The notes under the pieces: generated by a model
The model's database searches: none
What the model was told of the DNA's origin: nothing
The model's input: only the letters and a program-made list of their open reading frames with translations
Part shown: positions 45,107 through 54,315 of the stretch, piece after piece
How positions within the stretch are numbered: position 1 is the stretch's first letter
Layout of the letters: each line of letters opens with the position of its first letter
Assembly: GCA_019637445.1 (NCBI GenBank)
Contig: JAHBVS010000001.1
Span: 1,957,586-2,021,585 of the forward strand
Origin: Gemmatimonadaceae bacterium
GTDB lineage: Bacteria > Gemmatimonadota > Gemmatimonadetes > Gemmatimonadales > Gemmatimonadaceae
Length of the DNA: 64,000 nucleotides
Direction of reading: 5' to 3'
Made by a program: the position numbers and the translations under genes

Positions 45107-47353
45107 GTGCGGCGGCGACGCGCGCTCTACCTGTTTCTCGCGTCGCTGACGCTCGGCACCCCGGCCCTGGTCGCGGCGCAGGAGACGCGTTGCGACCGCG
45201 GCGACCTGGAGGTGGCCGACCTCGTCTTCGAGGGCAACACGCAGTTCTCCGACGCCGAGTTGGCAGCGGGCATCGTGACCACGCCGTCCACGACGCTGCG
45301 GCGACTGCTGCGCTTCGTGGGCACCAAGCATTGCCTCGACGCGGACCAGTTGCCGCTCGACGTGCAGCGGCTGCGCCTTTGGTATCGCAACCACGGCTTT
45401 CTCGATGTGTCCGTGGACACCTCGCGGCGCGAGATGAGTCGCAACCGCATCGCGGTGACCTTCCGCATCGACGAGGGCCCGCCGATGCTGGTGGACACGC
45501 TGCGCATCGAGGGTCTTGATGCCGTGCCCGAGCGGCCCGAGCTGATCGCGGATCTGCCCGTGCGGGTCGGCGGGCTCTTCGACCGCTACGCCACGGCCGC
45601 CGCGCGAGATAGTCTGACGCGGCGGTTGCGCGACAACGGCTATCCGGACGCCGAGGCCTTCGTTGGCTTCGACACGCGGACCGCGGACCGACGCGCCACG
45701 GTGCTGCTCACGGTGTCGCCGGGTCCGCGCGTGCACATCGGTTCCATCGAGCTGGAGCATCTGGGCCGGGCCGGCGGTGCGCCCGAGGTGCGCCGCTCGG
45801 CCGTGCGCCGCCTGATGGGGCTGCAGGCCGGTGACCTGTACCGCGAGCGCGACCTGGAGCGCGCCAAGCGGGTGCTCTACCAGAGCGAGGCGTTCACACA
45901 GGTGTTGGTGGAGCCGGGGGCCATCAGCGACTCCAGCATCGCCGTCAATGTGGCGCTGCAGGAAGGCTTTCTGCGCGCGGCGCGGCTTGGCGGCGGTTGG
46001 GGCTCGCTGGACTGCTTCCGTACCACGGCTGACCTCACGAACTACAATGTCCTCGGCTCCGCGACGCGCATGGAGTTCCGCGGCCGCGTCTCGAAGATCG
46101 GGATCGGCGATCCCCTGGCCGGGGCGGAATCCCTCTGCCCGCAGGCGCAGAAGGACATCTACAGCCGAAACCTCAACTACTACGCGGGGGCCACACTCTC
46201 GCGTCCGTTGCTCACGCGGGCCAGCCTCGTCCCCTCGTTCTCGCTCTACTCGGAGCGTCGCTCGGAGTACAGCGCCTTCCTGCGCACCACGCCGGTCGGT
46301 GGCTCGGTGGCGCTGACGCAGAGCCTGCCGGACATCAGTCGAGGCCTTGGCTACAGCGTGGAGTACGGAAAGACGGAGGCGCAGCCCGCGCTCTACTGCG
46401 CGGTGTTCAACGCCTGCGAGAGCGCGGACCGGGCGGCGCTGCAGCGCCTGTTCCGGCTCGCCGTGCTCAGCGCCTCGGGCAGCTTCGAGCGCACGGACGA
46501 TCCGGTGGAGCCGCGCCTGGGCTTCGTCACGCGCGGCGAGATCCGCCACGCCTCGCAGTACGTGGGAGCCGAACCGGGCCTCGAGTTCAGCCGCGCGACG
46601 CTCGACGCCTCCGCCTATGTGCCGCTCGGTCCGGACATCGTGCTCGCCACGCGCGTGCGTCTGGGTGCCGTGTTCGGCAGCACGCTCTCGCTCTCCGACG
46701 CGGCCGCCTTCGTGCCGCCACAGGAACGCCTCTTCGCCGGCGGCCCGACCTCGGTACGCGGCTTTCGCCAGAACGAGCTCGGCCCGGCGGTCTACATCCC
46801 CACGTCCTTCGACACGTTGAATGTGGATGGCACGCAGGCGCCGGCCGTTCCCGTGCCCGGCCAGACCTACTACTTCCGCGCCAACGCCGATGAGGTCGGG
46901 CAGCGCGCCGTGCCGACGGGCGGCAACACCTTGTTGGTTGGCAACGCCGAGCTGCGATTCGCCAGCCCGTTCCTCTCGAACCTCCTGCGCTGGACCGTCT
47001 TCGGCGACATCGGCGAGCTGTGGAACCGCGGCGCGGGCCGCACGCTGGCGTTCAAGTCGATCAAGCTCACGCCCGGCGCCGGATTCCGCCTGCGCACGCC
47101 GATCGGCTTCCTGCGCGTGGACATGGCCTACAACCCCTACGATCCCTCGAGCGGCTCGGCGTACTACGACGCGCCAATCCTTGCGGGCGGGCAGCTCTTC
47201 TGCGTCAGCCCCGGCAACACGCTGCCGGTGACGTTGGTCGGTGCGCAGCTGGTCCAGGCACAGGGCAACTGTCCGGGCGGCTACGCGCCGCGTCGCCAGC
47301 GTGGGCTTTTTGGCCGGTGGACCCCCTCGTTCGCCATCGGCCAGGCCTTCTGA
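45107..47353 (+). CDS. Omp85-family outer-membrane assembly protein (TamA/BamA-like)
   Basis: 748 aa from a GTG at 45107. Signal peptide (MRRRRALYLFLASLTLG...). POTRA domains follow (LEVADLVFEGNTQFSDAELAAGI; LVDTLRIEGLDAV; VHIGSIELEHLG), then a C-terminal 16-stranded barrel with the family RGF motif (FAGGPTSVRGFRQNELG). Adjacent TamB supports a TamA-like role in moving or inserting outer-membrane components. It follows the reductase gene by 4 bp and precedes tamB by 1 bp. Confidence 0.88.
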   Translation: MRRRRALYLFLASLTLGTPALVAAQETRCDRGDLEVADLVFEGNTQFSDAELAAGIVTTPSTTLRRLLRFVGTKHCLDADQLPLDVQRLRLWYRNHGFLDVSVDTSRREMSRNRIAVTFRIDEGPPMLVDTLRIEGLDAVPERPELIADLPVRVGGLFDRYATAAARDSLTRRLRDNGYPDAEAFVGFDTRTADRRATVLLTVSPGPRVHIGSIELEHLGRAGGAPEVRRSAVRRLMGLQAGDLYRERDLERAKRVLYQSEAFTQVLVEPGAISDSSIAVNVALQEGFLRAARLGGGWGSLDCFRTTADLTNYNVLGSATRMEFRGRVSKIGIGDPLAGAESLCPQAQKDIYSRNLNYYAGATLSRPLLTRASLVPSFSLYSERRSEYSAFLRTTPVGGSVALTQSLPDISRGLGYSVEYGKTEAQPALYCAVFNACESADRAALQRLFRLAVLSASGSFERTDDPVEPRLGFVTRGEIRHASQYVGAEPGLEFSRATLDASAYVPLGPDIVLATRVRLGAVFGSTLSLSDAAAFVPPQERLFAGGPTSVRGFRQNELGPAVYIPTSFDTLNVDGTQAPAVPVPGQTYYFRANADEVGQRAVPTGGNTLLVGNAELRFASPFLSNLLRWTVFGDIGELWNRGAGRTLAFKSIKLTPGAGFRLRTPIGFLRVDMAYNPYDPSSGSAYYDAPILAGGQLFCVSPGNTLPVTLVGAQLVQAQGNCPGGYAPRRQRGLFGRWTPSFAIGQAF

Positions 47354-47354
47354 G

Positions 47355-50300
47355 ATGATGAGCCGCCGCCGCCTCGTGGCCCTCGTCAGCGCGGTGCTGA
47401 TGCTCGCACTGGGCGCCAGCGTCATCGGCGCCTTCGTGCTGGCCACGCAGAGCGACCGCGGCCGCGAGCTGATCCGCCGAGTCGCGGAGGCGCAGCTCTC
47501 GCAGCTCGTGCGTGGCCGCGTGCGGCTTGGCACGCTCTCGGGATCCTTCCTCACCGACCTGCGCATCGACTCGCTGCGCATCACGGATGCGGATGACTCC
47601 CTGCTCGTCTCCACCGGCCCGCTGCGGCTCACCTTCGACCCGCGAGACCTCGCCGACGGGCGCATCATCCTGCGCAGCGCCGAGGTGGATCGCGCGTTCT
47701 TCGCCGCGCGTCGCGAGCTGGGCGGCGAGTGGACGCACGAGAAGATCTTCCGGCGCAACCGCGTGCGCAGCACCATCCGCCGCCGTTCTGCCTTCGGCGC
47801 GGTCTTCATCGTCGAGCGCGTCGTCGTGCGCGACGGCGAGTTCGCGCTGATCATGCCCTGGGCGCCGGACTCCGCGCCGAACGCCACGATCTCGCGCGCC
47901 TGGCGCTGGCAGGAGATCAATCTCGAATTGCCGCGGGCGCGCTTCGCGTATCCCGATTCGTCCGGCGTTCACCTCACGGTCGGCGACCTCGACGTGGAGG
48001 AGCGCGATCCGCCATTCAGCTTCCGCGACCTCGCCGGCGAGGTGCGTATCCTTGGCGACACCGTCTTCCTCGACTTCAATCGCTTCACGCTGCCGGGTTC
48101 CACCGGCGACGCCAACGGCAGGATCTGGTGGGGCCGACCCGGTCCCGTGCGCTATGCCATCCGCGTGAACTCCGATTCCGTGTCGCTGCAGGACATCGCG
48201 TGGATCAGCCCGGCGATTCCCACGCCGGGTCGCGGACGCATGCAGTTGGATATCCAGAGCGATCCCAACGATCCCTCGACGATCGACTACATCATCCGCG
48301 AGATGGATGTGCGGGCCCATCGCTCGCGGCTCGTTGGCGAGATGACCTGGGGCGTCGGACCGCGAGCGCTCGCGCTCAAGGACGTGAACATCGAGATGGC
48401 GCCGCTGGATGCCGCGCTGCTCGAGCGCTTCAACCAAGGGCCGCTCGCCGTGCCGCTGCGTGGTCAGCTGCGCGGACGTGTGCGGGCGAGCGGCGGGCCG
48501 CTCGACCAGTTCGTGGTGCAGGACGCGAGGGCCAGCTTCACCGACGCCAACGTCCCCGGCGCCACCGCGCAGGCGAGGGCCTCCGGTACACTCGACATCA
48601 CGGACCCCGGCCTGCCGATCTTCAAGGGCCTCCGACTCGACGTGGCGCAGTTCGACCTGCGCAGTGCGCAGGCGCTGGACGACGAGTTCCCGAAGCTGAA
48701 CGGCAACGTTCGCGGCGTGGCCACACTCGACTCCATCTGGGGCGACGTGCGATTCCGTGACGCCGACCTCACCCACGTGGATGGCGACTCTCCTGAGTCA
48801 CGGTTGCGCGGCGACGGCCGCCTCAGCTGGGATGATGTGTCGCCCCTGCGTTGGGAGCTCGAGGCGGCGGCGCTGCCGCTCGCCTTCACGGCGCTGGCGA
48901 AGAGCTTTCCCGCCTTCCCGTTGCGCGGGGAGTTCAGCGGCCCGTTCCGCTCCAGCGGCACGGGCGACGACTTCACTCTCGGCGGCGACCTGCTCGGGCC
49001 GGCCGGCCGCGTGGAGTCGGACCTGCGCGTGGCCAGCATTCCGCAGCAGCGCGTGGTCGGCCGAGCGAGCCTGACCAACGTGGATCCGCGGCTGCTGTTC
49101 CAGCAGGAGCGCGTGCCGAGCGGCGAGGTGAACGGGCGCTTCTCTGTTGACGTCGCGGGCGACTCGCTCGCCGCGTTGCAGGGTGAGGGGCAGCTCCAGC
49201 TCGATCGTTCGGTGATCGAGGGCGTTCGCGTCTTCGCGGGCACGGCGCAACTGCGCTTCGATGCCGGCCGCGCCCTGCTCGACACGCTCTACTTCGAGTC
49301 CTCCGCCGTTGACCTCTCGGGCCGCGGTGCACTCGGACTCCACGAAGGCGTCACGGACAGCCTTCGCATCGCTGGGCGCGCCGACTCGCTCGGCGGCCTG
49401 CGCCCCTGGCTGCGCCGTGCCCTCACCGACTCACTGTCGGGCGCGCTGCGCCTGCAGCTCGGCGCCGCCGGCTGGCTGCGCGACTTTGCCGTGGATGCGA
49501 CCGCCGTGGCTGAGAACGCATTTGCGATGGGCAACAGCGCCGACTCGCTCGAACTCGTCGGCCGGCTGCGCGGCCTGCCGACGCGGCCGTTCGGCACGCT
49601 CGAGCTGAGCGGCAGCGGCATGCGCATCGGAGGCATCGGCTTCGCCGACGCGCGCGTGGATGCGGACCGCGACGCTGACGGCATCACGACCGCGCGACTC
49701 GCGGGGCGCGGTGAGACTGGCACGCTTGTCGGCGCCTCGGGCCGACTGCGCGGTGTGGGCGACACGCTCGAGTTGAACTTGGCCACGCTCAGCTTCGGGA
49801 CCTCGCAGCGGACCTGGCAGCTGGCGGCGCCGTCTCGCCTGGCCTTTGCGCGCGGCGGGTTCCGTCTGGACTCGCTAGCGCTTGCGGCGGGACCCTCGAC
49901 AGTCGCGCTCGCCGGCGCGCTACCCGCCGAGGGAGCCTTGGACCTGCGTCTGCGGACCGTGGACTTCCCGCTGCGCGATGTGGCCGAGCTGCTCCAGCTG
50001 CCGGGGGATCCGCGCGGGAGGCTGTGGTCCACGGCGACGCTGACCGGAACGCGCGCCGCGCCGGACCTGGCGGCCGACGCGGAGTGGCGCGGCGGCGCGT
50101 TGCGCGGCGTGGCCCTCGACACCCTGCGGGCGCGCGCCCGCGCGGCGGCGGATGCCGTTCGCCTCGACGCCACGCTCGGCGCACGGGCGCGGCCCACGCT
50201 GGTCGCCGAGGCGGTGCTCCCGCTGGCACTGGGGCTCGACGGTTCAGGCACACGCTTCGAAGGCGAGGGCCCGATCTCCGGCCGCCTGCAGAGTGATTCG

Positions 50301-51818
50301 CTCGGTCTCGAACTCCTGCAGACGATTACCGGCGGCACGCTGTCGGCCCGCGGCACGATGGCCATGGACCTCACGCTCGGCGGCACCTGGTCGCACCCAC
50401 TGGCCGCAGGCGCGCTACGCGTCATCAACGGCTCGCTGGCGCCGGCGGCACTCGGCAACGTGCGCTGGCGCGGCGTCGAGGCGGACATCGGATTCTTCGG
50501 CGACTCGATCGCCGTGCGCAACGTAGCGGCCACCAGCAGCGCCGGCCGCGGTGGCAGCGCCCGTCTCACGGGCCATCTCGCCCTTGCCGATCGCGCGAAT
50601 CCGCTGCTCGACCTGCAGCTCAGCGCGCGCTCCTTCAACGCGATAGCGAGGCCCAACCTCGCCGAGGTGGACCTGTCGGGTGACCTTCGCCTCACCGGTC
50701 CCTGGCGCGGCGCCACGTTGCGTGGCAGCCTGACCGCCGACCGCGCGATCATCGCCATCCCCGAGTTGGCGAGCAAGGACGTGATCTCGCTCGAGGGTCC
50801 GGACCGATTCGCGATGCTGGACACGATCAACAGCCCCGTCACGCGCAGCGCCGCCGCCGCGCCGCCGGACTTCGTCGACAACCTCACGATCGCCAACGTG
50901 CCGGTGCGAATGGGCAGCGACGTGTGGCTGCGGTCCACCGAGGCGAACATCAATCTCGGCGGCGAAGTCAGCGTGACGCGCGGTCGAGTCACGCGGGGCG
51001 CGAACGCCGGCGAGTTGCAGCTGGCCTTGCTCGGGCCGCTGCAGACTCAGCGCGGGACCTACCGGCTCAACCTCGGTCCGGTGCAGCGCACCTTCACGGT
51101 GGAGCAGGGTGAGATCCGTTTCTTCGGCGATCCCGAGCTGAATCCCACGCTGGACATCTCGGCGCTGCACACCGTGCGGCAGTACAGCGAGCAGGGCGTG
51201 CGGCCGGACGTTCGCGTACGTGTGCATCTCGGCGGCACGCTGCAGCAGCCGCTGCTAGAACTCTCGTCGCCGGACTCGCTGCGCGTGACGAATGCCGACC
51301 TGCTCTCCTACCTCGTGACCGGTGGGCCCAGCGTGGAGATCGGTGGCCGCAACGGCGACATCTCGGCGACGGCGGCGCGTGTGGTGGTGGGCTCGCTCGG
51401 CAGCGTGCTCGGCGGCAAGGCCTCGGGCGGCGGCATCTGCGATGATGCGCAACTCTCCACCGCGGGACTCGATGCCTATGGCGGTCGTCTGCGACGCGTG
51501 GGTGGTGGCATCCTCTCCGGCACGCGCTTCAACTGCGCCAAGCAGATCAATGACCGCACCTTCGTGCGCCTCGATGCAGGTCTCTGCCAGGTGGGCCAGC
51601 TCGTGACGCAAGGCGGGGGCAGTGACCCGCTCTCGTTCACCGACGCCTTGGGACTCAAGTTGGATTACCTACTCGGCCGCGGGGTCTCGGCCTCGATCGG
51701 CGTGGAGCCACCGACCAGCGCCCTGCTTTGTTCGGTCAACGCGAATGCCAGCGCCCGCGGGTTCGTGCCGACCCCGCGGCAGGTGGGCTTCGACCTTTTC
51801 CGCACCTGGCGTTTCTAG
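47355..51818 (+). CDS. tamB: Translocation and assembly module protein TamB (AsmA-like)
   Basis: 1487 aa, ATG at 47355. A single N-terminal TM anchor (LVALVSAVLMLALGASVIGAFVLA) is followed by a long repetitive beta-rich region and the DUF490/TamB C-terminal domain (LSGDLRLTGPWRGATLRGSLTADRAIIAIPEL ... PTLDISALHTVRQY ... LLSYLVTGGPSVEIGG). It spans the periplasm and, with the Omp85 partner upstream, transports lipids or assists outer-membrane protein assembly. The largest gene in the window. Confidence 0.9.
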   Translation: MMSRRRLVALVSAVLMLALGASVIGAFVLATQSDRGRELIRRVAEAQLSQLVRGRVRLGTLSGSFLTDLRIDSLRITDADDSLLVSTGPLRLTFDPRDLADGRIILRSAEVDRAFFAARRELGGEWTHEKIFRRNRVRSTIRRRSAFGAVFIVERVVVRDGEFALIMPWAPDSAPNATISRAWRWQEINLELPRARFAYPDSSGVHLTVGDLDVEERDPPFSFRDLAGEVRILGDTVFLDFNRFTLPGSTGDANGRIWWGRPGPVRYAIRVNSDSVSLQDIAWISPAIPTPGRGRMQLDIQSDPNDPSTIDYIIREMDVRAHRSRLVGEMTWGVGPRALALKDVNIEMAPLDAALLERFNQGPLAVPLRGQLRGRVRASGGPLDQFVVQDARASFTDANVPGATAQARASGTLDITDPGLPIFKGLRLDVAQFDLRSAQALDDEFPKLNGNVRGVATLDSIWGDVRFRDADLTHVDGDSPESRLRGDGRLSWDDVSPLRWELEAAALPLAFTALAKSFPAFPLRGEFSGPFRSSGTGDDFTLGGDLLGPAGRVESDLRVASIPQQRVVGRASLTNVDPRLLFQQERVPSGEVNGRFSVDVAGDSLAALQGEGQLQLDRSVIEGVRVFAGTAQLRFDAGRALLDTLYFESSAVDLSGRGALGLHEGVTDSLRIAGRADSLGGLRPWLRRALTDSLSGALRLQLGAAGWLRDFAVDATAVAENAFAMGNSADSLELVGRLRGLPTRPFGTLELSGSGMRIGGIGFADARVDADRDADGITTARLAGRGETGTLVGASGRLRGVGDTLELNLATLSFGTSQRTWQLAAPSRLAFARGGFRLDSLALAAGPSTVALAGALPAEGALDLRLRTVDFPLRDVAELLQLPGDPRGRLWSTATLTGTRAAPDLAADAEWRGGALRGVALDTLRARARAAADAVRLDATLGARARPTLVAEAVLPLALGLDGSGTRFEGEGPISGRLQSDSLGLELLQTITGGTLSARGTMAMDLTLGGTWSHPLAAGALRVINGSLAPAALGNVRWRGVEADIGFFGDSIAVRNVAATSSAGRGGSARLTGHLALADRANPLLDLQLSARSFNAIARPNLAEVDLSGDLRLTGPWRGATLRGSLTADRAIIAIPELASKDVISLEGPDRFAMLDTINSPVTRSAAAAPPDFVDNLTIANVPVRMGSDVWLRSTEANINLGGEVSVTRGRVTRGANAGELQLALLGPLQTQRGTYRLNLGPVQRTFTVEQGEIRFFGDPELNPTLDISALHTVRQYSEQGVRPDVRVRVHLGGTLQQPLLELSSPDSLRVTNADLLSYLVTGGPSVEIGGRNGDISATAARVVVGSLGSVLGGKASGGGICDDAQLSTAGLDAYGGRLRRVGGGILSGTRFNCAKQINDRTFVRLDAGLCQVGQLVTQGGGSDPLSFTDALGLKLDYLLGRGVSASIGVEPPTSALLCSVNANASARGFVPTPRQVGFDLFRTWRF

Positions 51819-51819
51819 C

Positions 51820-52767
51820 GTGCAGCCATCGCTGTTGATCGTGAACCCCGCCGCTCGCGGGGGACGGCACGCTGAGGCCGAAGCGCTCGCGGCCTGCCGC
51901 TCGGTGGGTATCGCGCCGCGCGTGGTACGCACCACCGCCGCCGGCGACGCCGCCCGGATTGCGGCCGATGGGCCGGACGACGCGCCGATCCTCGTGCTCG
52001 GTGGCGACGGCACGGTGATGGAAGCCGTCGGTGCGCGTGTCGGCCGTCCGACACCCATCGGCATCCTGCCAGGCGGCACGGGCAACCAACTCGCCCGCCA
52101 CCTCGGCATCCCCCTGAACGTGACGCGCGCCGTCCGCGCCCTCGTCGGCGCCGAGGAGCTGCGCCTCGATCTGGGTCGGCTCAGCGACGGCCGGTACTTC
52201 GCGTTGGCGGCCGGCGTCGGACTCGACGCCGCGATGATCCAGGGCGCGAGTCCCGCCTCCAAGCGCCGCCTTGGCGTCGGCGCCTACGTACTCAGCGCGG
52301 TGAAGGCGGTCTTCGCCGCGCGCCCCTTCGCGGTGCGCGTCTCCGTTGACGGCCGCGTTGAAGAGCGCGACGTCGGCCTCGCGATGATCGCGAATGTGGG
52401 CGCCGTGATGGACGGCCGGTTCCGGCTTGGCCCCAACGCGCGGCCCGACGACGGCCTGCTCGACGTCTGCCTGCTTTCGCCCTCGGGTGTCGGCGATGCC
52501 CTCCGCTTGGCCTCGTGGATGGCGCGGGGCGTGTTTCCCGACGACTCCCGCCTCTGGCACGCCCAGGGCCGGCACATCCGGGTCGAGGCTGCCGCGAACG
52601 TGGCGGCCGAGGCTGACGGAGAACTGCTGGAGGCGCCGATACTCGATGCGGAGGTCGTGCCGCTGGCGGCGCGCTTCCTTGCCCCGACCCCGGCGGCATT
52701 GCGCCCACGTGCGCGAGGCGCATTTTCAGTAGGCGGCGAACCGCCCCAACCCCCGGAATCCAGATAA
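51820..52767 (+). CDS. Diacylglycerol/sphingosine-type lipid kinase family protein
   Basis: 315 aa from a GTG at 51820, one base after the tamB stop. The DAGK-catalytic signature is present: ILVLGGDGTVMEAV and GILPGGTGNQLARHLG, plus an N-terminal LLIVNPAARGG and a C-terminal beta domain. It phosphorylates a lipid such as diacylglycerol or a sphingoid base at the membrane; the lipid is not identified. Position after tamB fits a role in envelope lipid handling. Confidence 0.9.
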   Translation: MQPSLLIVNPAARGGRHAEAEALAACRSVGIAPRVVRTTAAGDAARIAADGPDDAPILVLGGDGTVMEAVGARVGRPTPIGILPGGTGNQLARHLGIPLNVTRAVRALVGAEELRLDLGRLSDGRYFALAAGVGLDAAMIQGASPASKRRLGVGAYVLSAVKAVFAARPFAVRVSVDGRVEERDVGLAMIANVGAVMDGRFRLGPNARPDDGLLDVCLLSPSGVGDALRLASWMARGVFPDDSRLWHAQGRHIRVEAAANVAAEADGELLEAPILDAEVVPLAARFLAPTPAALRPRARGAFSVGGEPPQPPESR

Positions 52768-52770
52768 CGC

Positions 52771-54120
52771 ATGTCGAGCATCCTGATCATTGATGACGAA
52801 GTGGCCATCGCGACTGCATTCGCGATGTTCTTCCGTCACGACGGTCAGCACACGGTGATGGAAGCGCACACGGGGGCCGACGGCATCGCCGCCTTCAACC
52901 GCATGCGGCCGGATCTCGTGCTGCTCGATGTCCGCCTGCCGGACATGACGGGCTTTGACGTGCTGGCCGCCATCCGCGAGCACCATCCCGTGGTCATTAT
53001 GGTCACGGCCTACGGCGACGTGCCGATGGCGGTAGATGCGCTGCACAAGGGCGCCGAGAACTTCCTGACCAAGCCGGTGGACCTGAGCCACCTGAAGGCG
53101 GCCGCCGAGCGTGCGCTAGAGAAGGCCCAGCTGCGTCGCATGACACAACTGCTGCACAACAAGCGCGGCGCGCAGCACGGGCTCGTCTTTGGCTCCTCGC
53201 CGTCGATGCGCGAGCTGCAGGCCCAGCTGCAGTTGCTGAGCGCCAGTGACCGCACCACCGCGCTCATCCTCGGTGAGAGCGGCGCGGGCAAGGGCCGCGT
53301 GGCCGAGTTGCTGCACGCCCAGAGCCCACGCGCCTCCAAGCCGTTCGTGGAAGTGAACTGCGCCTCGCTACGACCGGAGTCGTTGGATAGCGAGCTCTTC
53401 GGTGTGGAGGGGGGCAACGAGCCGGGCGCCGAGACCAAGCTGGGCGCCTTCGAGATCGCCGATGGCGGCACCATCTTTCTCGACGAGATCGGCGACCTCG
53501 ATCCCAAGCTGCAGCCCAAGCTCGTGCGCGTGCTCGAGGGCAAGGGCTTCCGCCGCGTCGGTGGTCGCGATGAAATCACGCCGAACGTGCGTGTGATTGC
53601 CGCGTCGTCGGAGGACCTCTCCTCGGCGGTGGCCGCCGGCCGCTTCCGCGACGATCTCTACTATCGTCTGGCCGTGATGCCGATCCAGTTGCCGCCGCTC
53701 AGGCAGCGCGTGCGCGAGGACCTGCTGGAGCTCATCGCGTCGGTGCAGGACTCGCTGCAGCCCTCGCTGCCCGGCGCACCCACCGTGCTCAGCGACGGCG
53801 CCCTGGATGCCATCCTGCGCTACTCTTGGCCTGGCAACATCCGCGAGCTGCGCAACGTCATGGAGCGCGCGATGCTCATCGCCCGCGGCCAGCCGGCGGT
53901 CGACGTGGTGCACCTGCCTCGCGAGGTGCAACAGGCCAGTGGCGCCGAGGTGGCGCATCACGAGCCGCGCTCGCTGAACGAGGTCGAGCGCGCACATATC
54001 GACCGCACGCTGCGGGCGCACGGCCACAACCGTACGCACGCCGCCAAGGAACTCGGCATCTCACGCGCGACTTTGATCAAGAAGATCCGCGAGTACGACC
54101 TGGCCGAGAAGCCGCGCTAG
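52771..54120 (+). CDS. NtrC-family response regulator without a canonical GAFTGA loop
   Basis: 449 aa, ATG at 52771. Receiver domain with Asp8-Asp9, phosphorylation site Asp53 and KP pair. AAA+ domain with Walker A G168-ESGAGK174 and Walker B GGTIFLDEI; C-terminal Fis-type HTH (NRTHAAKELGISRATLIKKIREYDL). The loop that contacts sigma54 is normally GAFTGA; here the corresponding stretch is GGNEPGAET, so the Phe-Thr core is gone. It may therefore not activate sigma54 promoters in the usual way. No histidine kinase gene is adjacent. Confidence 0.88.
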   Translation: MSSILIIDDEVAIATAFAMFFRHDGQHTVMEAHTGADGIAAFNRMRPDLVLLDVRLPDMTGFDVLAAIREHHPVVIMVTAYGDVPMAVDALHKGAENFLTKPVDLSHLKAAAERALEKAQLRRMTQLLHNKRGAQHGLVFGSSPSMRELQAQLQLLSASDRTTALILGESGAGKGRVAELLHAQSPRASKPFVEVNCASLRPESLDSELFGVEGGNEPGAETKLGAFEIADGGTIFLDEIGDLDPKLQPKLVRVLEGKGFRRVGGRDEITPNVRVIAASSEDLSSAVAAGRFRDDLYYRLAVMPIQLPPLRQRVREDLLELIASVQDSLQPSLPGAPTVLSDGALDAILRYSWPGNIRELRNVMERAMLIARGQPAVDVVHLPREVQQASGAEVAHHEPRSLNEVERAHIDRTLRAHGHNRTHAAKELGISRATLIKKIREYDLAEKPR

Positions 54121-54129
54121 GAGGGACCG

Positions 54130-54315
54130 ATGTCGGAAACCGACGTGATGGTGTGCAGGGCCTGCGGGAATGAGGAGCGGGCCAGCGAAGGCTATCCCTG
54201 CGAGAGCTGCGGGACCTTCATCTGCCAGATCTGTGCGATGCGCGGCGTCACGCTCTGCGCCACCTGCCAGGCCGCCGCCGACGCGGCCGACTCCGCCAGC
54301 GTCGAAGGCGCGTGA
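54130..54315 (+). CDS. Small four-CXXC putative zinc-binding protein
   Basis: 61 aa, ATG at 54130, preceded by a strong AGGAGGG site (54119-54125). It has four evenly spaced CXXC pairs: Cys9/12, 24/27, 32/35 and 43/46. This is enough to bind two zinc ions in a cross-brace arrangement like a B-box or double zinc ribbon. The rest is a short acidic Ala/Ser tail. No known function; it might act as a protein- or RNA-binding adaptor. It is translationally coupled to the P1 peptidase downstream (4-bp overlap). Confidence 0.72.
   Translation: MSETDVMVCRACGNEERASEGYPCESCGTFICQICAMRGVTLCATCQAAADAADSASVEGA

Noticed and set aside
44981-47920. 979-codon minus-strand open frame opposite the Omp85 and tamB genes
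   Set aside because: The plus-strand genes have signal peptides and family motifs; the antisense translation is low-complexity Arg-rich.
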